This document shows positions 60,801 through 64,000 of a stretch of DNA of 64,000 nucleotides, in pieces. The DNA is from Theocolax elegans (taxonomy: Eukaryota > Arthropoda > Insecta > Hymenoptera > Cerocephalidae). The stretch's first letter is position 1, and every line of letters begins with the position of its first letter. Made by a program: the position numbers and the translations under genes. Location: the NCBI GenBank assembly GCA_026168455.1, contig CM047431.1, positions 21,053,421 to 21,117,420 of the forward strand, given 5' to 3'. The notes beneath the pieces are model-generated. The model was not told the DNA's origin. It worked only from the letters and a program-made list of their open reading frames with translations, and searched no databases.

Positions 60801-62616
60801 GGAGGTATCAGAAGGAACCTAGACATTTTTTACAGAAACAAAATTTTTTTGATTTTTAATAGGCCTTTCAGTAGATGTTGCCCCGTTAACCTGGAGGTAA
60901 CATTACCGACCTGGACATCTTCTACAAGAAGCAAATTTTTTTTTTTGATTTCGTAATAGGTCTTTCAGTAGATATTGCCCCGATGACCTGGAAGTAACAT
61001 TAGCGACCTGGACATCTTCTACAGGAAGAAAATTTTTATTTTGATTTTGTAGTATGCCTTCCAGTAGATGTTGCCCCGTTAACCTGGAGGTAACATTACC
61101 GACCTGGACATCTTCTACAAGAAGCAAATTTTTTTTTTTGATTTCGTAATAGGTCTTTCAGTAGATATTGCCCCGATGACCTGGAGGTGACATTACCGAC
61201 CTGAACATCTTTTACAGGTAGAACTATTTTTTTTTATTTCGTAATATGCCAGCCAGTAGATAATGCCCCGTCGACATGGAGCTAACAGTAGAGACCTAGT
61301 CATCTTTTACAGAAACAAAGTTTTTTTGATTTCGTAATAGGCCTTTCAGTAGATGTTGCCCCGTTAACCTGGAGGTAACATTACCGACCTGGTCAACTTT
61401 TACAGGTAGAACAATTTTTTTTATTTCGTAATATGCCAGCCAGTAGATAATGCCCCGTCGACCAGGAGGTATCAGAAGGAACCTAGACATCTTTTACAGA
61501 AACAAAATTTTTTTGATTTTGTAATAGGCCTTTCAGTAGATGTTGCCCCGTTAACCTGGAGGTAACATTACCGACCTGGATATCTTTTACAGGTAGAACC
61601 TTTTTTTTTTATTTCGTAATATGCCAGCCACTAGATAATGCCCCGTCGACCTGGATGTTACAGAAGGAACCTGTACATCTTCTACAGGAAGTAATTTTTT
61701 TTTTGATTTCGTAATACGTCTTTCATTAGATATTGCCCCGGTGACCTGGTGGTAACATTAGAGACCTGGACATCTTCTACAAGAAGCAAATTTTTTTTTT
61801 GATTTCGTAATAGATCTTTCAGTAGATATTGCCCCGATGACCTGGAAGTAACATTAGCGACCTGGACATCTTCTACAGGAAGAAAATTTTTATTTTGATT
61901 TCGTAATATGCCTTCCAGTAGATGATGCTCCGTCGATTTGGAGGTAACAGTAGGTACCTAGACTTCTTCTACAGGAAGAAATTTTTTTTGATTTCGTAAT
62001 AGGCCTTTCAGTAGATGCTGCCCCGTTAACCTGGTGGTAACATTAGAGACCTGGACATCTTCTGCAGGAAGAAAATTTCTTTTTTGATTTCGTAATAGGT
62101 TTTCAGTAGATATTGCCCCGATAACCTGGAGGTAACATTACCGACCTAAACATCTTATACTGGAAGAAAAATTTTTTTTGATTTCGTAGTAGGCCTGTCA
62201 GTAGATGTTGCCCCGTCGACCTGGAGGTAACAGTAGGAACCGGGTCATCTACTACAGGATGAAAAATTTTTTTTTTGATTTCGTAATATGCCTTCCAGTA
62301 GATGATGCCCCGTCGACCTCGAGGTAACAGTAGAGAACTAGACATCTTTTACAGGTAGATCCATTTTTTTTATTTCGTAATATGCCAGCCACTAGATAAT
62401 GCCCCGTCGACCTGGATGTTACAGAAGGAACCTGGACACTTTCTACAGGAAGCTAATTTTTTTTGATTTCGTAATAGGTCTTTCAATAGATATTGCCCCG
62501 ATGACCTGGAGGTAACATGACCGACCTGGACATCTTCTACTGTAAGAAAATTTTTTTTTGATTTCGTAGTAGGACTGTCAGTAGATGTTGCCCCGTCGAC
62601 CTGGAGGTAACAGTAG
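57840..62616. repeat. 2.38-kb higher-order repeat, two near-identical tandem copies
   Basis: 57840-60219 recurs as 60219-62616 with an offset of 2377-2380. Markers such as TCTTCTACATGAAGTAAG (57868 and 60248) and GGTTTTCAGTAGATATTG (59722 and 62099) match. This is about 25 monomers per unit and, from the near identity, the youngest large duplication in the array. Confidence 0.85.
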
Positions 62617-64000
62617 GAACCTGGACATCGTCTACAGGAAGAAATTTTTTTTTTGATTTCGTAATAGGTCTTTCAGTAGATGATGCTCCGTCGATTTGGA
62701 GGTAACAGTAGGTACCTAGACGTCTTCTACAGGAAGAAATTTTTTTTTGATTTCGTAATAGGCCTTTCAGTAGATGCTGTCCCGTTAACCTGGTGGTAAC
62801 ATTAGAGACCTGGACATCTTCTACAGGAAGAAAATTTTTTTTTTTTGATTTCGTAATAGGTCTTTCAGTAGATATTGCCCCGATGACCTGGAGGTAACAT
62901 TACCGACCTGGACATCTTCTACTGGAAGAAAAATTTTTTTTGATTTCGTAGTAGGCCTGTCAGTAGATGTTGCCCCGTCGACCTGGAGGTAACAGTAGGA
63001 ACCTGGACATCTTCTACAGGATGAAATTTGTTTTTTATTTTCGTAATGGGTCTTTCAGTAGATATTGTCCCGATGACCTGGAGGTGACATTACCGACCTG
63101 GAAATCCTTTACAGGTAGAACTATTTTTTTTTTTTTCGTAATATGCCAGCAAGTAGATAATGCCCCGTCGACCTGGAGCTAACAGTAGAGACCTAGTCAT
63201 CTTTTACAGAAACAAATTTTTTTTTGATTTCGTAGTAGGACTGTCAGTAGATGTTGCCCCGTCGACCTGGAGGTAACAGTAGGAACCTGGACATCTTCTA
63301 CAGGAAGAAATTTTTTTTTTGATTTTGTAATATGCCTTCCAGTAGATGATGCCCCGTCGACCTGGAGGTAACAGTAGAGAACTAGACATCTTCTACAGGA
63401 AGTAAGTTGTTTTTTGATTTCGTAATAGGTCTTTCAGTAGATATTGCCCCGATGACCTGGAGGTGACATTACCGACCTGGACATCTTCTACAATAAGAAA
63501 ATTTTTTTTTTTGATTTCGTAATAGGTCTTTCAGTAGATATTGCCTCGATGACCTGGAGGTAACATTAACGACCTGGACATCTTTCACAGGTAGAACCAT
63601 TTTTTTTTTATTTCGTAATATGCCAGCCAGTAGATAATGCCCCGTCGACCAGGAGGTATCAGAAGGAACCTAGACATCTTTTACAGAAACAAAATTTTTT
63701 TGATTTTTAATAGGCCTTTCAGTAGATGTTGCCCCGTTAACCTGGAGGTAACATGTACATCTTCTACAGGAAGTAATTTTTTTTTTGATTTCGTAATACG
63801 TCTTTCATTAGATATTGCCCCGGTGACCTGGTGGTAACATTAGAGACCTGGACATCTTCTACAAGATGCAAATTTTTTTTTTTGATTTCGTAATAGGTCT
63901 TTCAGTAGATATTGCCCCGATGACCTGGAAGTAACATTAGCGACCTGGACATCTTCTACAGGAAGAAAATTTTTATTTTGATTTCGTAATATGCCTTCCA

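Larger units (their letters stand above)
30081..64000. repeat. 95-bp satellite array, about 350 monomers, runs off right edge
   Basis: Each monomer reads roughly CGTAATA, a class-specific 15-base box (such as TGCCAGCCACTAGAT or GGTCTTTCAGTAGAT), GCCCCG, a three-base switch, ACCTGG, GGTAACA, ACCTGGACATC, TTTTACAG or TTCTACAG, and a T-run of 6-14. Period is 93-96 depending on the T-run. CGTAAT starts at 30336, 30431, 30524 and 30620 in the left part. Classes alternate rather than running in blocks. Monomers at 30-36 kb are more varied, while 36-63 kb is dominated by near-identical long blocks. No interruption by a transposon was seen in the 34 kb. Confidence 0.97.

Noticed and set aside
30081..64000. 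Many minus-strand open frames of 60-141 codons encoding a repeating peptide (NVTSRSSGQYLLKDLLRNQKK and variants)
   Set aside because: They are the satellite read through. The frame survives only where the T-run makes the monomer 93 or 96 bases long, frames differ between neighbours, and starts and stops fall at random monomer positions.

Overview
The window looks like repeat-dense, non-genic chromatin of an arthropod, most likely an insect. The evidence is AT-rich DNA, several classes of eukaryotic transposon with spliced or decayed coding regions, and a 34-kb satellite; no host gene was recognised. The 1-30 kb part is a stack of transposable elements and the 30-64 kb part is one tandem array.

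(1) 1-5.64 kb, minus strand: the 5' half of an LTR retrotransposon. From right to left it has an LTR (about 4683-5639), a tRNA-Arg-type primer binding site (4663-4680), an unusually long 2.7-kb leader packed with perfect and near-perfect hairpins, and an open gag reading frame of at least 639 codons that runs off the left edge. A second, 5'-truncated LTR copy lies inverted at about 28341-29257.

(2) 6.5-28.4 kb: a Penelope-like retroelement (minus strand; hammerhead-ribozyme motif at 6523-6586, GIY-YIG endonuclease 6846-7486, RT fragment 28060-28341) split into two correctly ordered halves by one 20.57-kb insertion. That insertion has 24-bp inverted ends and TA duplications and is a Tigger/jerky-type DNA transposon (7487-28057) with an intact transposase on the plus strand. 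Its start codon appears to sit on a separate upstream exon. The Tigger element carries a LINE (about 11179-27809, minus). The LINE's ORF1 is split by a TTAA-flanked element (16639-26547) and its ORF2 by a 1.0-kb insertion with a 6-bp target duplication (14747-15750). A 1.89-kb tandem duplication copied the ORF2/ORF1 junction region. The TTAA element holds a 13-copy, 276-bp satellite whose units each contain a 16-bp-arm hairpin. Removing the layers leaves near full-length elements (Tigger about 3.9 kb, LINE about 5.7 kb), which supports the nesting model and gives a relative order of insertions.

(3) 30.08-64 kb: about 34 kb of a roughly 95-bp satellite (about 350 monomers) in several classes, with nested higher-order repeats of about 0.57, 0.95, 1.14, 2.38 and 5.7 kb. 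It runs off the right edge.

The least ordinary signals are the hairpin-train leader with compensatory base changes, the four-level transposon nest, the ATG-only first exon of the Tigger transposase, the hammerhead motif, and the hairpin-bearing 276-bp repeats.
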